A stretch of 64,000 bases of DNA from Brevibacillus_H sp049846925. Lineage in GTDB: Bacteria > Bacillota > Bacilli > Brevibacillales > Brevibacillaceae. The DNA lies in the NCBI RefSeq assembly GCF_049846925.1, contig NZ_JBNCMT010000008.1, forward strand, positions 1 to 64,000. Direction: 5' to 3'. Position numbers and translations under genes: made by a program. This document shows, in pieces, positions 1 through 8,646 of this stretch (positions are counted from its first letter, which is position 1; the number at the start of each line of letters is the position of its first letter). The notes under the pieces are model-generated. The model was given only the letters and a program-made list of their open reading frames with translations. It searched no databases and was not told where the DNA came from.

Positions 1-1850
1 AAAGCCCACCGTTCGACTGCTGTAATTTTGAGATCGTTATTTCTTTGATCATTGCTTTCCGCATGGAATCGATTTCGCAGCATGCCTGTTTTGCGGAAGA
101 ATTCTTTTTTCATGTTCTCTGCAAGATCCCACAGGAAGTGATAGTTGTTGCGAACCCGCTGATATTCATCACGGCTTCGGTTTTCGTATTCCTTGTACCG
201 TGTTGGCAGATAAGCCTCGGCTTCCTGATAACTCTGTTCCAACTGCTGATAGACCGAGCGTATTCCCTGCTCATCTACATGACGAAAAACTTCAGAACCT
301 GGGATGTCGATCAGGTCGTCAATGACACGAATATGCTTTACCCTGGAGTAGTAATCCGCAAAAACAATCTTGATGTACTGCATAATTCGATACGTCAGAT
401 TATTGCCGCCAAAATTGGTATCTCCATTCTCATAGGTGGTCTGTATATCAATCTGGTATGAAATCTTACCGTCTCGAATTCTGAAACGGCAGGAAGATAA
501 GTCCGTTGTTCCGCCACCGCAATCGATGACCAGTGCGTTGTACTCTTCTCCATCCAAAAAACTGTTCTTATCAATCTGATCAGCAATGGTGTTATACAAA
601 ACAGCCATTCCTTCATCTAACGAATGCTCTGTCTCGATATGGTACTCTGGCAATATTTCGGTAAACATGTCTATGAACTGCGATTTCAGTTTCACTGGAC
701 TCGAGATATGCAGGTTCTTGAACCGACATTTGTATTGCTGCTCTGCCATTTGTATACAATAGATGAGATAGGAACGAAGAATATCACTTCGCTTGGTCAT
801 TGCTGAATTGCCCTGTCCGTCCATTACCTCTTCCATTTGGGTGTAGCTGTTGACCCATCTTTTCATCCCGTGAAAGACCGATGCATGGCTGCTGTACCCG
901 TTTTTTCTTGTGGAAGCAACCGCATCATAGCCAAAATGAAACTTGATGTGAAGCGGATCAGAAGCATCTGCAACACTTACGACCGTGGGCAGTATCTCAA
1001 TCCAATCCTCTTCCTTCTGTGTCGCATCTGGAAAAGCGACATAATTGATTGCACCGATTCGTACTCTCCCATTGAGAATGTCGTTATCGCACGGTTGAGA
1101 GATATACGCTTGATCGAGATAGGCACCAGCCGTCGTATTGGTCGTACCAAAATCAATCGCTAAAATCGCATCTGTTTCTTCTAATTGACGAATTTCCAAA
1201 TCGGTCGCCGGTATTTTGTAATAATGCAGATTGGCAGGTGGCATTGGTTTGTCTTGCGTGTAGACTTTATACAGATAATCGGAATCCTGTTTGCGGAAAA
1301 ACAAATAGCTGTAGTTGCGATTGGCGGTCTTTCGAAAAGGAATCGACTGGGCTGATGAAAGATAGAAGTGTCCTGATTGTGTGCTGTCCTGGATGAGATT
1401 CAGGATTCCACACAGTTCCAGGGAATCATTGACGATGAGAACATTGGATTCTACAATGCCGTTCTCAGCCTTGACGCGATAGTTGTCACGCTTGTTAATG
1501 GATAAGCCTGAATAAAGCGTCATACGGGCTGGCACTTTAATACTCCCGTTATCGGGAAAGGGTGTGCGCAAATATTTCTTAATTACAGCTTCCACTCGCT
1601 CGTATCCACCAGTGACGTTTTCCTGGATCAGTTGATGAGTCACTGCACCGCGGAATTTCAAAATTGTTTCAATCAGCGCTTCTCGATCCAACGTATTGAT
1701 TAACGCTGGAACCAATTTTTCTATATAACAGATGTTTCGCAGCTGATAGGTGGTCATCTCGGTAAGCTCATCTCGTGTATAACGAGGAAACTTATGATTG
1801 CCTGACTCTTCTCTTCCATCGAGATACAGCTTATAAGAGTATGTATGCAT
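1..1850 (-). CDS. Hsp70/actin-fold ATPase with long N-terminal extension (partial, runs off left edge)
   Basis: Translating the minus strand from the ATG at 1850 (preceded by AAGGAGAT) gives an open frame of about 616 residues with no stop before the window edge, so the C-terminus is missing. Residues ~1-225 are a domain I do not recognise. Then comes DFGTTNTTAG (~232), the phosphate-1 loop of the Hsp70/actin superfamily, and VIDCGGGTTDLS (~439), the phosphate-2 motif. A cytosolic ATPase or chaperone role is inferred. DnaK has no such N-terminal domain. It is the last visible gene of an operon that also encodes a J-domain protein at 7554-8000, a plausible partner. It is not the housekeeping DnaK, judging by the extension and the context of FHA, PP2C and sheath/tube-like genes. 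Confidence 0.8.
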   Translation of the reverse strand, partial: MHTYSYKLYLDGREESGNHKFPRYTRDELTEMTTYQLRNICYIEKLVPALINTLDREALIETILKFRGAVTHQLIQENVTGGYERVEAVIKKYLRTPFPDNGSIKVPARMTLYSGLSINKRDNYRVKAENGIVESNVLIVNDSLELCGILNLIQDSTQSGHFYLSSAQSIPFRKTANRNYSYLFFRKQDSDYLYKVYTQDKPMPPANLHYYKIPATDLEIRQLEETDAILAIDFGTTNTTAGAYLDQAYISQPCDNDILNGRVRIGAINYVAFPDATQKEEDWIEILPTVVSVADASDPLHIKFHFGYDAVASTRKNGYSSHASVFHGMKRWVNSYTQMEEVMDGQGNSAMTKRSDILRSYLIYCIQMAEQQYKCRFKNLHISSPVKLKSQFIDMFTEILPEYHIETEHSLDEGMAVLYNTIADQIDKNSFLDGEEYNALVIDCGGGTTDLSSCRFRIRDGKISYQIDIQTTYENGDTNFGGNNLTYRIMQYIKIVFADYYSRVKHIRVIDDLIDIPGSEVFRHVDEQGIRSVYQQLEQSYQEAEAYLPTRYKEYENRSRDEYQRVRNNYHFLWDLAENMKKEFFRKTGMLRNRFHAESNDQRNNDLKITAVERWA

Positions 1851-1872
1851 GATTCATCTCCTTCCTTGCCGA

Positions 1873-2568
1873 TCAGTAAATGGCAATCGTATCTATCCGC
1901 ATGGTTTCTTCTACATCGATAATGCCAAAATGAGCTTGCCAGTAAATCTCCGTATGAAAACGCACAGGTACAAAAATCTCAAGTATCATTTCGATTTTTG
2001 TGCGATCGTTCTCCGTTTGCTCTTGGCCGACATAGATCAGCAATTCGTCCTTTTCTTCACAATTCGCATAAATGATCGAATGATGGAAAATCGTTCGCAG
2101 TGTATCTTTCAGGAGAAATATCTCTTCACCCGTCTCGTACAATCTCAGGATATTGCGAGCGATTGTCTCTCTTTCCTTCTGGTCGAACAGCATGATTGCC
2201 TGTTGTGCTCTCTTGCCGAAAGAACCTGCTTCCAGATCCTTTAAGACAAAGCGGATGTAGTATTCTTTTTTGTTCATCCCTTGCATCAAGTCAATTTCAG
2301 CAAGAAAATGAATGAGAATATCCAAAACCGTTGATCGCAGCTCCCTGTTGCCTGTATCGTTCACATTGAGGAGGTCTTGAAAAATAGCAGAAAAGCGATA
2401 GAAAGGGTTGATCTCGACCTTTGGATCAATGTCTTTGGCATTGAGAATTTCCTTACTGATTTCCATATAGGGCGAGAACGATTTGGCTGCTAAGAAATGG
2501 ATATCCTTTTTGTCAAGACCTGCTTGCTTCGCCTTAATAATCACGTCCCATATATAATTCAAGCCCAT
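1873..2568 (-). CDS. Unrecognised 231-aa protein of the sheath/tube-like operon
   Basis: The 231-residue frame starts at ATG 2568, inside the last codons of the upstream 425-aa gene (10-bp overlap), so the two are probably translationally coupled. The protein has no signal peptide or membrane segment and is rich in charged helices in its first 150 residues, with a beta-rich end. I recognise no family and assign no function. It lies 22 bp upstream of the Hsp70-like gene and downstream of the FHA/PP2C genes. In a contractile-system reading it could be a baseplate or adaptor subunit, but nothing in the sequence proves this. Confidence 0.75.
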   Translation of the reverse strand: MGLNYIWDVIIKAKQAGLDKKDIHFLAAKSFSPYMEISKEILNAKDIDPKVEINPFYRFSAIFQDLLNVNDTGNRELRSTVLDILIHFLAEIDLMQGMNKKEYYIRFVLKDLEAGSFGKRAQQAIMLFDQKERETIARNILRLYETGEEIFLLKDTLRTIFHHSIIYANCEEKDELLIYVGQEQTENDRTKIEMILEIFVPVRFHTEIYWQAHFGIIDVEETMRIDTIAIY

Positions 2569-3836
2569 TCTCCTTCACACTTATATTCAGGAAAATAGAG
2601 TTGCACTTCGGACACGAGAAAACTCATGATATCTTGTAAAAGAAAGCCGTTTTTGACCAATGGACGAAATGCCAGCTTCATGATTTTCTTGTCGTGTTGG
2701 ATTCGAATGTTATCACTAATGAATGGATTCATTTCATAGGTCAGTGGTGACTGCGTCGCTGAGTCCAAAATCTCCACATGCTCCAGATCAAGATAGCGGG
2801 AGGCATCGAAGGAGTGAATCATCCGAGTGATTTCACCCTTGGCTCTAACAACCATCGCCTGCTTGCGAGCATATGCACTGATAAAGCTTTCTTTCCGTTT
2901 GTTGGACAAAAGTTCATAGTCGAATCTGCCAATGGACGTTTGAGCTGGCTTGGTGATTTTCAGTACATTCCACACATCCGCTTTCTCACGTGGGGAAACA
3001 ATGGTGACTTCTTCCGGCGTTCGCTTGATATAGCGAATCAGGTCTTCTTCGCCATCAATGAGATAGCCGTGTTGAGTACCCGTGCTTCGAAGGGACAGCA
3101 CATGCTCAAAGTTGACTCTATCCATCGCGGGAATGGGGAAACCGATGTTTTTGAGAGCTAATCGCTCGATGTTCCACAAAGGAATGATGTCTGTTTTTTT
3201 GAATGGCTCGAATTCCTCCAAATGGATATTGATTTCAACGATTTCATCCTCTTCGTCCAGTTGGCTTTCGGATCGAACGAGAATCACATCAAAAAACTTC
3301 ATCGCATACGGATGATTCAACGTTTTCCATGGGATGCTGTTGAGAAGAAATACGTGATACAGCCGCTCAATTTCTTCTAAATACGAACGATTCTGCTGTA
3401 GTCGAACCTCTAGCTGCTTTTTACCAGTGGCAGTTACCATCTCTGCGGAAAATGTCCGTTGGGATGTAAAAAGTGGCATCAATTTGGCATGCTCGCATTC
3501 CAAAAAAATCGTCATCAACTTTGCTTCTTCTCTTTGGCTTAATTGGGTCAGAAGCTTCCTGCTATCCCATTTTTTCATCTTGATATCTTCAGGGATCATG
3601 GGATACAAAAACTCATGGATCGGGTCTACATTTTCTCTGGAACAAATGGTGACATAGATGTCATGCCTGTTTTCTTCGCCTGTTATCTCGCTGAAGACGC
3701 GATCCTCCAGCTTCTGGTTCATCTCTTGCTGGTAATCTATCAGATGAAGAAACACTCCTGTCATCATTTGCTTGAGAAGTTTTCGTTGCTCCAAATCATC
3801 CATTTTGCTTAGTCGGTCAAGTATGATATCTCTCAT
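2559..3836 (-). CDS. Unrecognised 425-aa protein of the sheath/tube-like operon
   Basis: The 425-residue soluble protein starts at ATG 3836, overlapping the stop of the TPR/PP2C-like gene by 4 bp (ATGA). The N-terminal ~90 residues are helical and charged. The rest alternates acidic helices with beta segments, and the C-terminus has a segment reading KLAFRPLVKNGFLLQDIMSF. There is no signal peptide and no membrane helix. I do not recognise the family. The tight overlaps on both sides tie it to the same machine as its neighbours. A baseplate-type component is a guess from position only. Confidence 0.75.
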   Translation of the reverse strand: MRDIILDRLSKMDDLEQRKLLKQMMTGVFLHLIDYQQEMNQKLEDRVFSEITGEENRHDIYVTICSRENVDPIHEFLYPMIPEDIKMKKWDSRKLLTQLSQREEAKLMTIFLECEHAKLMPLFTSQRTFSAEMVTATGKKQLEVRLQQNRSYLEEIERLYHVFLLNSIPWKTLNHPYAMKFFDVILVRSESQLDEEDEIVEINIHLEEFEPFKKTDIIPLWNIERLALKNIGFPIPAMDRVNFEHVLSLRSTGTQHGYLIDGEEDLIRYIKRTPEEVTIVSPREKADVWNVLKITKPAQTSIGRFDYELLSNKRKESFISAYARKQAMVVRAKGEITRMIHSFDASRYLDLEHVEILDSATQSPLTYEMNPFISDNIRIQHDKKIMKLAFRPLVKNGFLLQDIMSFLVSEVQLYFPEYKCEGEWA

Positions 3837-5482
3837 GGCTGTGAACTGGCCACCTCCTCGGGAGTGCTGGCTGGAACTGGACTTCCTCCCTGGGCTGGCA
3901 TATCGGGTACCGGGATATCGGGTACTGGCATACCCTCTACTGTCATCGCATCTAGCTCTTCCTCTGCTTTGGCAATTTTTCGCTCCATCGTGAGGACTTT
4001 CTCCAGCATGCCAATTTCTTGATAAGCATCCCGAGCGAGAGAATAAGATTCGATTGCCCCTACAAGGTCCTGTGCCTCAAGCTGGTTATCCCCGATTTTT
4101 TCCATTTTATCGCCATTCACCATTTTGATTTCCTTTTGGAGACTTGTTATTTTGTCTTCCACTTCATCCAGCTTCACCCGGAGTTCTTTCTCACCAGCGC
4201 TAAAGGATGAGAGTATCGCTGCTTTTCTTGCCTTCTGGTATAAGTCTTTGGCGCCAAGATAGTCCTGCGCTTCGAAGCGTAAATCTCCATCCTTCATCAG
4301 CACCATAATCTGTTTATAGGTCTGGGCGTCACGAATCTTGGCTTCCAACTCTGCAATGTTAAAATCAGAACGTTTTTTCGCCTCTTGCAGTGCTTTTTGA
4401 TATTTATCAAGCGCTTTGACAAAGTCATTATCCTTGACGTTGCTGTCTCCATCGACAATTAACTGAACAATCCGTTGTTTTCGTCCAATCAACTCCGCAT
4501 GGACTTTATCTTTTACCTTGATCGATGCATTGCGGGCTTCACTATATTCCTTCAATGCGAGTGGATAATTGCCATCAGTTATGTATGTATCTCCGTTTTT
4601 CTCGTGTTCAAGGATGCTTGCTGCGGCTTCTGCCTGGACGGCAGCTTGTCTTGCCATATAGACATATGTCCCTCCGCCAAGCAACAGGAACAGAAATACG
4701 GCTATCGCCACTTTCTTCACGATTTGCCATTTCCGATAGGGATCTTCCATGAACACCTTGTCTGCGAATATGGCTGCAGCCGTGTAATTGTCAACTACCT
4801 TGCTTTGCTTACTTAAAAGCACCTCTTCCAGCGTATCCACCAACGCAGTTGGTTCATTTGCTTCTGCCAGCGCATCCGTCATCTCTGGAGTTGAGATATT
4901 CTCCCATAAACCTGGTGTACACAAGAGCATGACATCCCCGTCAGACAACGGGAATTTTTTCGATACGTAGGGGGTGAACTCGTTGGGCTTGCCTAGGTAA
5001 TTCGTCAGATTGTGGCGCTCTTCATGATGGTCCAGACGATGCTCTGGTATTTTTTGATCGCTTACCATGAGTTGAGACAAGCTCTGGTCGCTGCTTCTTG
5101 CATGGAACCGTCCATTGCGGAAAAGATAGATGCGGGCATTACCTGCAACCGCATAGACGATCTTGGAATAGTCTGTGACAACCAAGGTAAGGCTTGCTTT
5201 TAGGCGGACTCGTTGGCTTTCGGCCTGTAATACTTCATGGGCTTGTTGCAGGTAAGAGCGGATTTTGATGCGGGACATGGTGGGGTTCTCCATGAAGTTT
5301 CCCAAGATACTCTTCACAGCTAATTCAGCACTATTCGCTTCTTTATCCGAATCAAGCCCTCGAGCAATGACCCAGAAAGCCATATCATCGAGTTCTGTGT
5401 AGGCGAAGTAGTCATGGTTGTGAAGAAAAGTGCCAGCTTCGGACAGGAATGATGTCACAAATGTGCTGTTATCCTTTCTCAT
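3833..5482 (-). CDS. Degenerate PP2C-like domain, membrane anchor and TPR-like repeats
   Basis: This 549-residue protein starts at ATG 5482 behind GGAGCGGGAG. Residues ~1-240 keep the PP2C fold pattern (YAVAGNARIYLFRNG, LLCTPGLWENIS, DNYTAAAIF). Metal-binding residues are lost: the usual DG(M/I) position reads ARGLDSD, and CSDG has become CTPG. A catalytically dead phosphatase is likely. One membrane helix follows (~255-277, IAVFLFLLLGGGTYVYM). Then come three or four TPR-like units with the pattern GD..DYLGAKDLYQKARKAA, and a Pro-rich tail with repeated PVPDIPVPDMP. The C-terminal repeats would face the side opposite the N-terminal domain. It may be a scaffold that senses phospho-state next to the active PP2C encoded just upstream. 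Confidence 0.8.
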   Translation of the reverse strand: MRKDNSTFVTSFLSEAGTFLHNHDYFAYTELDDMAFWVIARGLDSDKEANSAELAVKSILGNFMENPTMSRIKIRSYLQQAHEVLQAESQRVRLKASLTLVVTDYSKIVYAVAGNARIYLFRNGRFHARSSDQSLSQLMVSDQKIPEHRLDHHEERHNLTNYLGKPNEFTPYVSKKFPLSDGDVMLLCTPGLWENISTPEMTDALAEANEPTALVDTLEEVLLSKQSKVVDNYTAAAIFADKVFMEDPYRKWQIVKKVAIAVFLFLLLGGGTYVYMARQAAVQAEAAASILEHEKNGDTYITDGNYPLALKEYSEARNASIKVKDKVHAELIGRKQRIVQLIVDGDSNVKDNDFVKALDKYQKALQEAKKRSDFNIAELEAKIRDAQTYKQIMVLMKDGDLRFEAQDYLGAKDLYQKARKAAILSSFSAGEKELRVKLDEVEDKITSLQKEIKMVNGDKMEKIGDNQLEAQDLVGAIESYSLARDAYQEIGMLEKVLTMERKIAKAEEELDAMTVEGMPVPDIPVPDMPAQGGSPVPASTPEEVASSQP

Positions 5483-5530
5483 CTGTACTCCCGCTCCTTT
5501 CTAATGGATTGCTCCTTATCCAAAAGCATG

Positions 5531-6379
5531 TCACCAGCCATTTTCCAAAATTACAACCGTGGCGTTGTCTTGATTTTTCTTATTTTTGTGTTCCACAGCT
5601 TCAATGATTGCTTGTGCCGCATCTTGAGTGGATCTGCTTTGAGTGAGAATCCGTTCGATTTCGATTTCCGTCAACGTTTCATATACACCGTCACTGCAAA
5701 GAATGACTTTGTCCCCTTTTTGCAGTCGATATGGTTCACGACATACTTCCATATTGCGGAACCCCTCGAAGCCCAAATAGTTGATAAGCCTTTTTTTTTG
5801 AGGATCAGAGATGGCGTCTGCCCTGGTTATTTGTCCGGCTAGATACCGTTGTTCCAAGATTAGTTCATATGTATCTTTCGAATTCATTTGGATAAAGTCA
5901 CCATTTCGATAAACCATCAGGATGCTATCTCCTACTGCCCCCCAATAGAGATTCCCTTGGGTGATGACGGCTGCAACGAGCGTTGTTCCGCCTCTTGATC
6001 CTCGCAACTGCTCAAGAATCTCCTGATTGCTCAACCGGGCGGATTTGGTGAAAAAAGCGGGTATCTGTTGTATTTTTTCTACTTTTAAAAACTGACGTAT
6101 AAACGTCGTAACAGCAATCGTGCTTGCCATTCTTCCGTTGGAAAGTCCACTGATCCCATCGGCTAGCACTGCAATCGTTCCGTTCAATGTGGTTGCTGTA
6201 GAAAAGTAGTCATCCTGTTCTTCCCGTCTCCCCATCGTCTGCCCATTTCCGATGCTGATTCCTTTTACAGACAATCTGCCCAGCAAGCTTTTTCGCAGGC
6301 GAAACAGAGACAAAAGCAACACCATGCAAGCCATGACGATCCCATACGGTAACAGGGTTTGCACTCCGACCACATTCAT
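5531..6379 (-). CDS. PP2C-family Ser/Thr protein phosphatase, membrane-anchored
   Basis: The protein has a short N-terminal membrane helix (LLPYGIVMACMVLLLSLF) and then a complete PP2C domain: RREEQDD, LADGISG, GGTTLVAAV, WGAVGDS, LCSDGVYETL and NQDNATVV. The metal-coordinating aspartates are all present, so it should be active. The start is ATG 6379, whose A is the last base of the upstream FHA gene's TGA (TGATG coupling). An ATG at 6406 is the alternative. It is the natural opponent of the Ser/Thr kinase at 13529-14413. FHA, PP2C and kinase together form the standard phospho-threonine switch that gates some type VI secretion systems (Fha/PppA/PpkA). Confidence 0.9.
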   Translation of the reverse strand: MNVVGVQTLLPYGIVMACMVLLLSLFRLRKSLLGRLSVKGISIGNGQTMGRREEQDDYFSTATTLNGTIAVLADGISGLSNGRMASTIAVTTFIRQFLKVEKIQQIPAFFTKSARLSNQEILEQLRGSRGGTTLVAAVITQGNLYWGAVGDSILMVYRNGDFIQMNSKDTYELILEQRYLAGQITRADAISDPQKKRLINYLGFEGFRNMEVCREPYRLQKGDKVILCSDGVYETLTEIEIERILTQSRSTQDAAQAIIEAVEHKNKKNQDNATVVILENGW

Positions 6380-6897
6380 CACGCCATAACCTTGGTGTTT
6401 TCCCATTCAAAATGGACACCACAAAGAGGAATGAAGATGAATTTGCTTTTGCCCAACTGAATGACATCATAGGCGGTTAATTCTTGTGGTGAATAGACGG
6501 CTTCATTGTTATGATAGGCAAGACCCGATGCATCCCCAGGCAAGAGGAAAAAGCTTCGTTTTTTCGGGTCGTATACGATAACAGCATGATTACGTCTCGA
6601 AACGGTATTGTCACCTACAATGCGAATATGCATATCTTCTGCACGTCCGATGAAGTTTTTCTCCGCCATGATTCGGTAATCTTGACCAAGCTGTGGACCT
6701 TCGATGCAGACGAGCCATCCTGTAACGGGGTCGATCCCATCTGCTTCACCCAGATAAGGCATGGTCTTCTCATCATCCATTACCCTAACTCGGTCATTTT
6801 TCACGGAAGGTTCTACGACAATGTTGCAATATGGGCATGTGCTCCCGTGTTTTCTTGTACTAAACATGTGTCCATTCGTGCATCTCGACAAACTCAT
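6379..6897 (-). CDS. Zinc-ribbon plus FHA domain protein
   Basis: This 172-residue protein starts at ATG 6897 behind GGGGGATTATGGG. Its N-terminus has a zinc-ribbon-like pattern (C6, H10, then CPYC at ~20-23). Residues ~60-165 form an FHA domain with FIGRAED, the NTVSRRNHA phosphopeptide-binding signature and a final YDVIQLGKSKF strand. FHA domains bind phospho-threonine, so it probably reads the output of the kinase at 13.5-14.4 kb. It has no membrane segment. The stop overlaps the PP2C start, so binder and eraser are made together. Confidence 0.85.
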   Translation of the reverse strand: MSLSRCTNGHMFSTRKHGSTCPYCNIVVEPSVKNDRVRVMDDEKTMPYLGEADGIDPVTGWLVCIEGPQLGQDYRIMAEKNFIGRAEDMHIRIVGDNTVSRRNHAVIVYDPKKRSFFLLPGDASGLAYHNNEAVYSPQELTAYDVIQLGKSKFIFIPLCGVHFEWENTKVMA

Positions 6898-6934
6898 CCC
6901 ATAATCCCCCGTTTCATTCTGTTCAAAATCAATC

Positions 6935-7489
6935 TTATTTGATCATCAGACGTGTACTGGCGATATAGATAATATCACCGGATTCCAGCTTCTGCGGATT
7001 TTCCTGCTCCAGCTTGCTCCTGGACTTATGATTTGATTTTTGTATTCCTGTACCATTTCGAGAATCGACATCCTCGATGTACCATTGACCGGATGCATGG
7101 TTCAATACTGCGTGTTGTTTACTGATTAAAGCTGCATATTCCGTATCTGCCAAATCAATATCTACTTCATGTTCAGGGGTGCTTTTTCCGATGAGCAGAG
7201 ATGTTCCGCCGTGGATATACCATTCCTTCGTGCTCTCCCCATCCTCATCCAGAAGAACTACTTTCGTTATCCCCGTTGCTCTTTCTATCACTGGATTTGC
7301 CGCTCTGCCTTTTACCACGAAGACGCCAATCAGACCTACAACCAACAGGATTCCTACGCCTATCTTCACGTTGGTATTATCATTGATGCCATACACATAA
7401 ATAAGTCCGATGATCGATACGATGATGATTAATAATTCCAGTACAATGATCCAACCAGATTTTTGATAGGTTCTCGCTACGTCTTGCAT
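6935..7489 (-). CDS. Membrane-anchored FHA domain protein
   Basis: The start is ATG 7489, 6 nt after GGAGGTG; an upstream in-frame start lacks that site. Residues ~10-35 and 40-62 are two membrane helices (WIIVLELLIIIVSIIGLIYVYG, split by a short loop). Residues ~85-184 are an FHA domain with LIGKSTPE, ISKQHAVL, VDSRNGTGI and LESGDIIYIASTRLMIK. It would place phospho-threonine recognition at the inner face of the membrane. Together with the soluble FHA protein it gives the operon two readers. It follows the dnaJ-like gene by 64 bp. Confidence 0.85.
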   Translation of the reverse strand: MQDVARTYQKSGWIIVLELLIIIVSIIGLIYVYGINDNTNVKIGVGILLVVGLIGVFVVKGRAANPVIERATGITKVVLLDEDGESTKEWYIHGGTSLLIGKSTPEHEVDIDLADTEYAALISKQHAVLNHASGQWYIEDVDSRNGTGIQKSNHKSRSKLEQENPQKLESGDIIYIASTRLMIK

Positions 7490-7553
7490 ATTCACACCTC
7501 CGATAAAAGCTAAAATAAAAAAGCGTCCCTGATGACTCACCTAAAGCCTCGGC

Positions 7554-8000
7554 TCACTTTTTCTTCATGCTGAAATAACGGTTGAAAAGCTCGTTTGACT
7601 GGAAAGGATCTCGGTTTCCCGAACCATCTTTCTGCATTGATGACGTATTTTTGTTCTTGGGGTGAAATCCAAAAAACTGCTCAAAGTTCTTTTCAAACTC
7701 ATTTGGATCGAATCCAGTAAATGCTGAACTGTTTTTGGCATTTCCAGATTTGGAAGTGTTGGTGTGATTCATTCGTTGATGATTTTTTGTTCCGTCTTGA
7801 CGTGTATCGTAATCAGCTCGCATGTTTTCATCGATCAACGTGTTGTAAGCTTCGTTGATCTCTTTGAACCGAATCTCTGACTCAGTACTTCCTGCATTAA
7901 CATCGGGATGGTATTTTTTCGCCAGCTTTCGAAATGCTTGTTTGATCTCATCACGAGAAGCATCTCGATTGACACCAAGGATTTCATAGTAATTTTTCAT
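7554..8000 (-). CDS. J-domain (DnaJ-like) co-chaperone
   Basis: Residues 1-65 form a textbook J domain (YYEILGVNRDASRDEIKQAF, with HPD in KKYHPDVNAG). There is no Gly/Phe zinc-finger region or client domain of a full DnaJ. The remaining ~80 residues are polar, with two FGF/FFGF-type aromatic clusters. At 148 residues it is a specialised J protein. The likely partner is the atypical Hsp70-like ATPase at the end of the same operon (1-1850). Use in assembly or recycling of the sheath/tube-like proteins is an inference. Confidence 0.9.
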   Translation of the reverse strand: MKNYYEILGVNRDASRDEIKQAFRKLAKKYHPDVNAGSTESEIRFKEINEAYNTLIDENMRADYDTRQDGTKNHQRMNHTNTSKSGNAKNSSAFTGFDPNEFEKNFEQFFGFHPKNKNTSSMQKDGSGNRDPFQSNELFNRYFSMKKK

Positions 8001-8043
8001 GTACGTGATCCCTGCTTTTGATTAGTAAATTTGGATGGGAGGA

Positions 8044-8071
8044 CCGTACCTTGAATCACTTCAAGATACGG
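8044..8071 (-). promoter_or_regulatory. Intra-operon hairpin between tube-like and dnaJ genes
   Basis: A 12-bp stem with a 4-nt loop (CCGTATCTTGAA / TTCAAGGTACGG, one G-U pair) lies in the 114-bp gap after the tube-like gene. It lacks a U-run, so it fits an RNA-stabilising or processing hairpin better than a full terminator. It could keep tube and sheath mRNA more abundant than the downstream signalling genes. Confidence 0.5.
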
Positions 8072-8114
8072 CCATTGGTGATGTTGTGATGCTATAAGTC
8101 CGTCATGGCTTTAT

Positions 8115-8540
8115 CTAGACAGCATATCCGCCTTCGATTTTGGCCATTTCTGTCTTGTCTTTCTTCTGCTTGATCAGTAGTTCGAATGTACCGACGCCCT
8201 CGGTGTCACCAAAACGTTCGGTATAATCCACGACAAATGCATTTGGGAAGTGAATTTTTCTGATGACTTGATCGGCAGCAATTACTTCAAGAGTAACTTT
8301 GCGATAACAATCCGCTTTTTCAGCAGGTACTAACGACCAAGTTGCCAGTTTCATGGTGTCGTCGGCATTATCACCATCTGTTGCAGTAATGATTTTGCCA
8401 GTCAATTTGAGAGTAGCACCTACATCTGTTGATCTAGCGTTGGAGTCATTTGGAGTGTCAGTTTCGTATGCTACTGTCTTGATGTTGTCCATCCCTAATT
8501 CGATTGTTTCTGCTCCCTCTACCTTGAGTCTGAAGCCCAT
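8115..8540 (-). CDS. Hcp/tail-tube-like protein (putative)
   Basis: The start is ATG 8540 behind GGGAGG with 9-nt spacing. The 141-residue product is almost all beta strand and has no signal peptide. Length and strand pattern resemble Hcp or phage tail-tube proteins, which form stacked hexameric rings; the stretch from ~85 (YRKVTLEVIAADQVIRKIHF) and the ending ELLIKQKKDKTEMAKIEGG are the most tube-like. The gene directly follows the sheath-like gene, the usual sheath-then-tube order of contractile systems. This is a sequence reading, not a database match. A secreted or structural role unrelated to contractile systems remains possible. Confidence 0.6.
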   Translation of the reverse strand: MGFRLKVEGAETIELGMDNIKTVAYETDTPNDSNARSTDVGATLKLTGKIITATDGDNADDTMKLATWSLVPAEKADCYRKVTLEVIAADQVIRKIHFPNAFVVDYTERFGDTEGVGTFELLIKQKKDKTEMAKIEGGYAV

Positions 8541-8604
8541 GTAAAAATACCTCCCTATATATTTCGAGCTCTCAAGAACTAGATGTTCCCGAGGCTGATG
8601 ATAA

Positions 8605-8631
8605 GTGGTGCACTTATTTAGGGCGCACCAC
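8605..8631 (-). promoter_or_regulatory. Hairpin between sheath-like and tube-like genes
   Basis: GTGGTGC and GCACCAC form a 7-bp stem with a 13-nt loop in the 106-bp gap between the two genes. No U-run follows. With the hairpin at 8044-8071, the tube-like gene is flanked on both sides by stems, as seen where one cistron of an operon is stabilised for high-level synthesis. Confidence 0.4.
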
Positions 8632-8646
8632 GTAGCACCCGGATTT

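Noticed and set aside
45..1163. Plus-strand frames of 138, 60 and 108 residues at the left edge
   Set aside because: They are antisense to a continuous minus-strand Hsp70-like frame with clear ATPase motifs, have no ribosome sites and no protein-like composition.
1873..3836. Naming the 231- and 425-aa proteins as specific baseplate subunits
   Set aside because: Position alone suggests it; no motif in either protein supports a named subunit.
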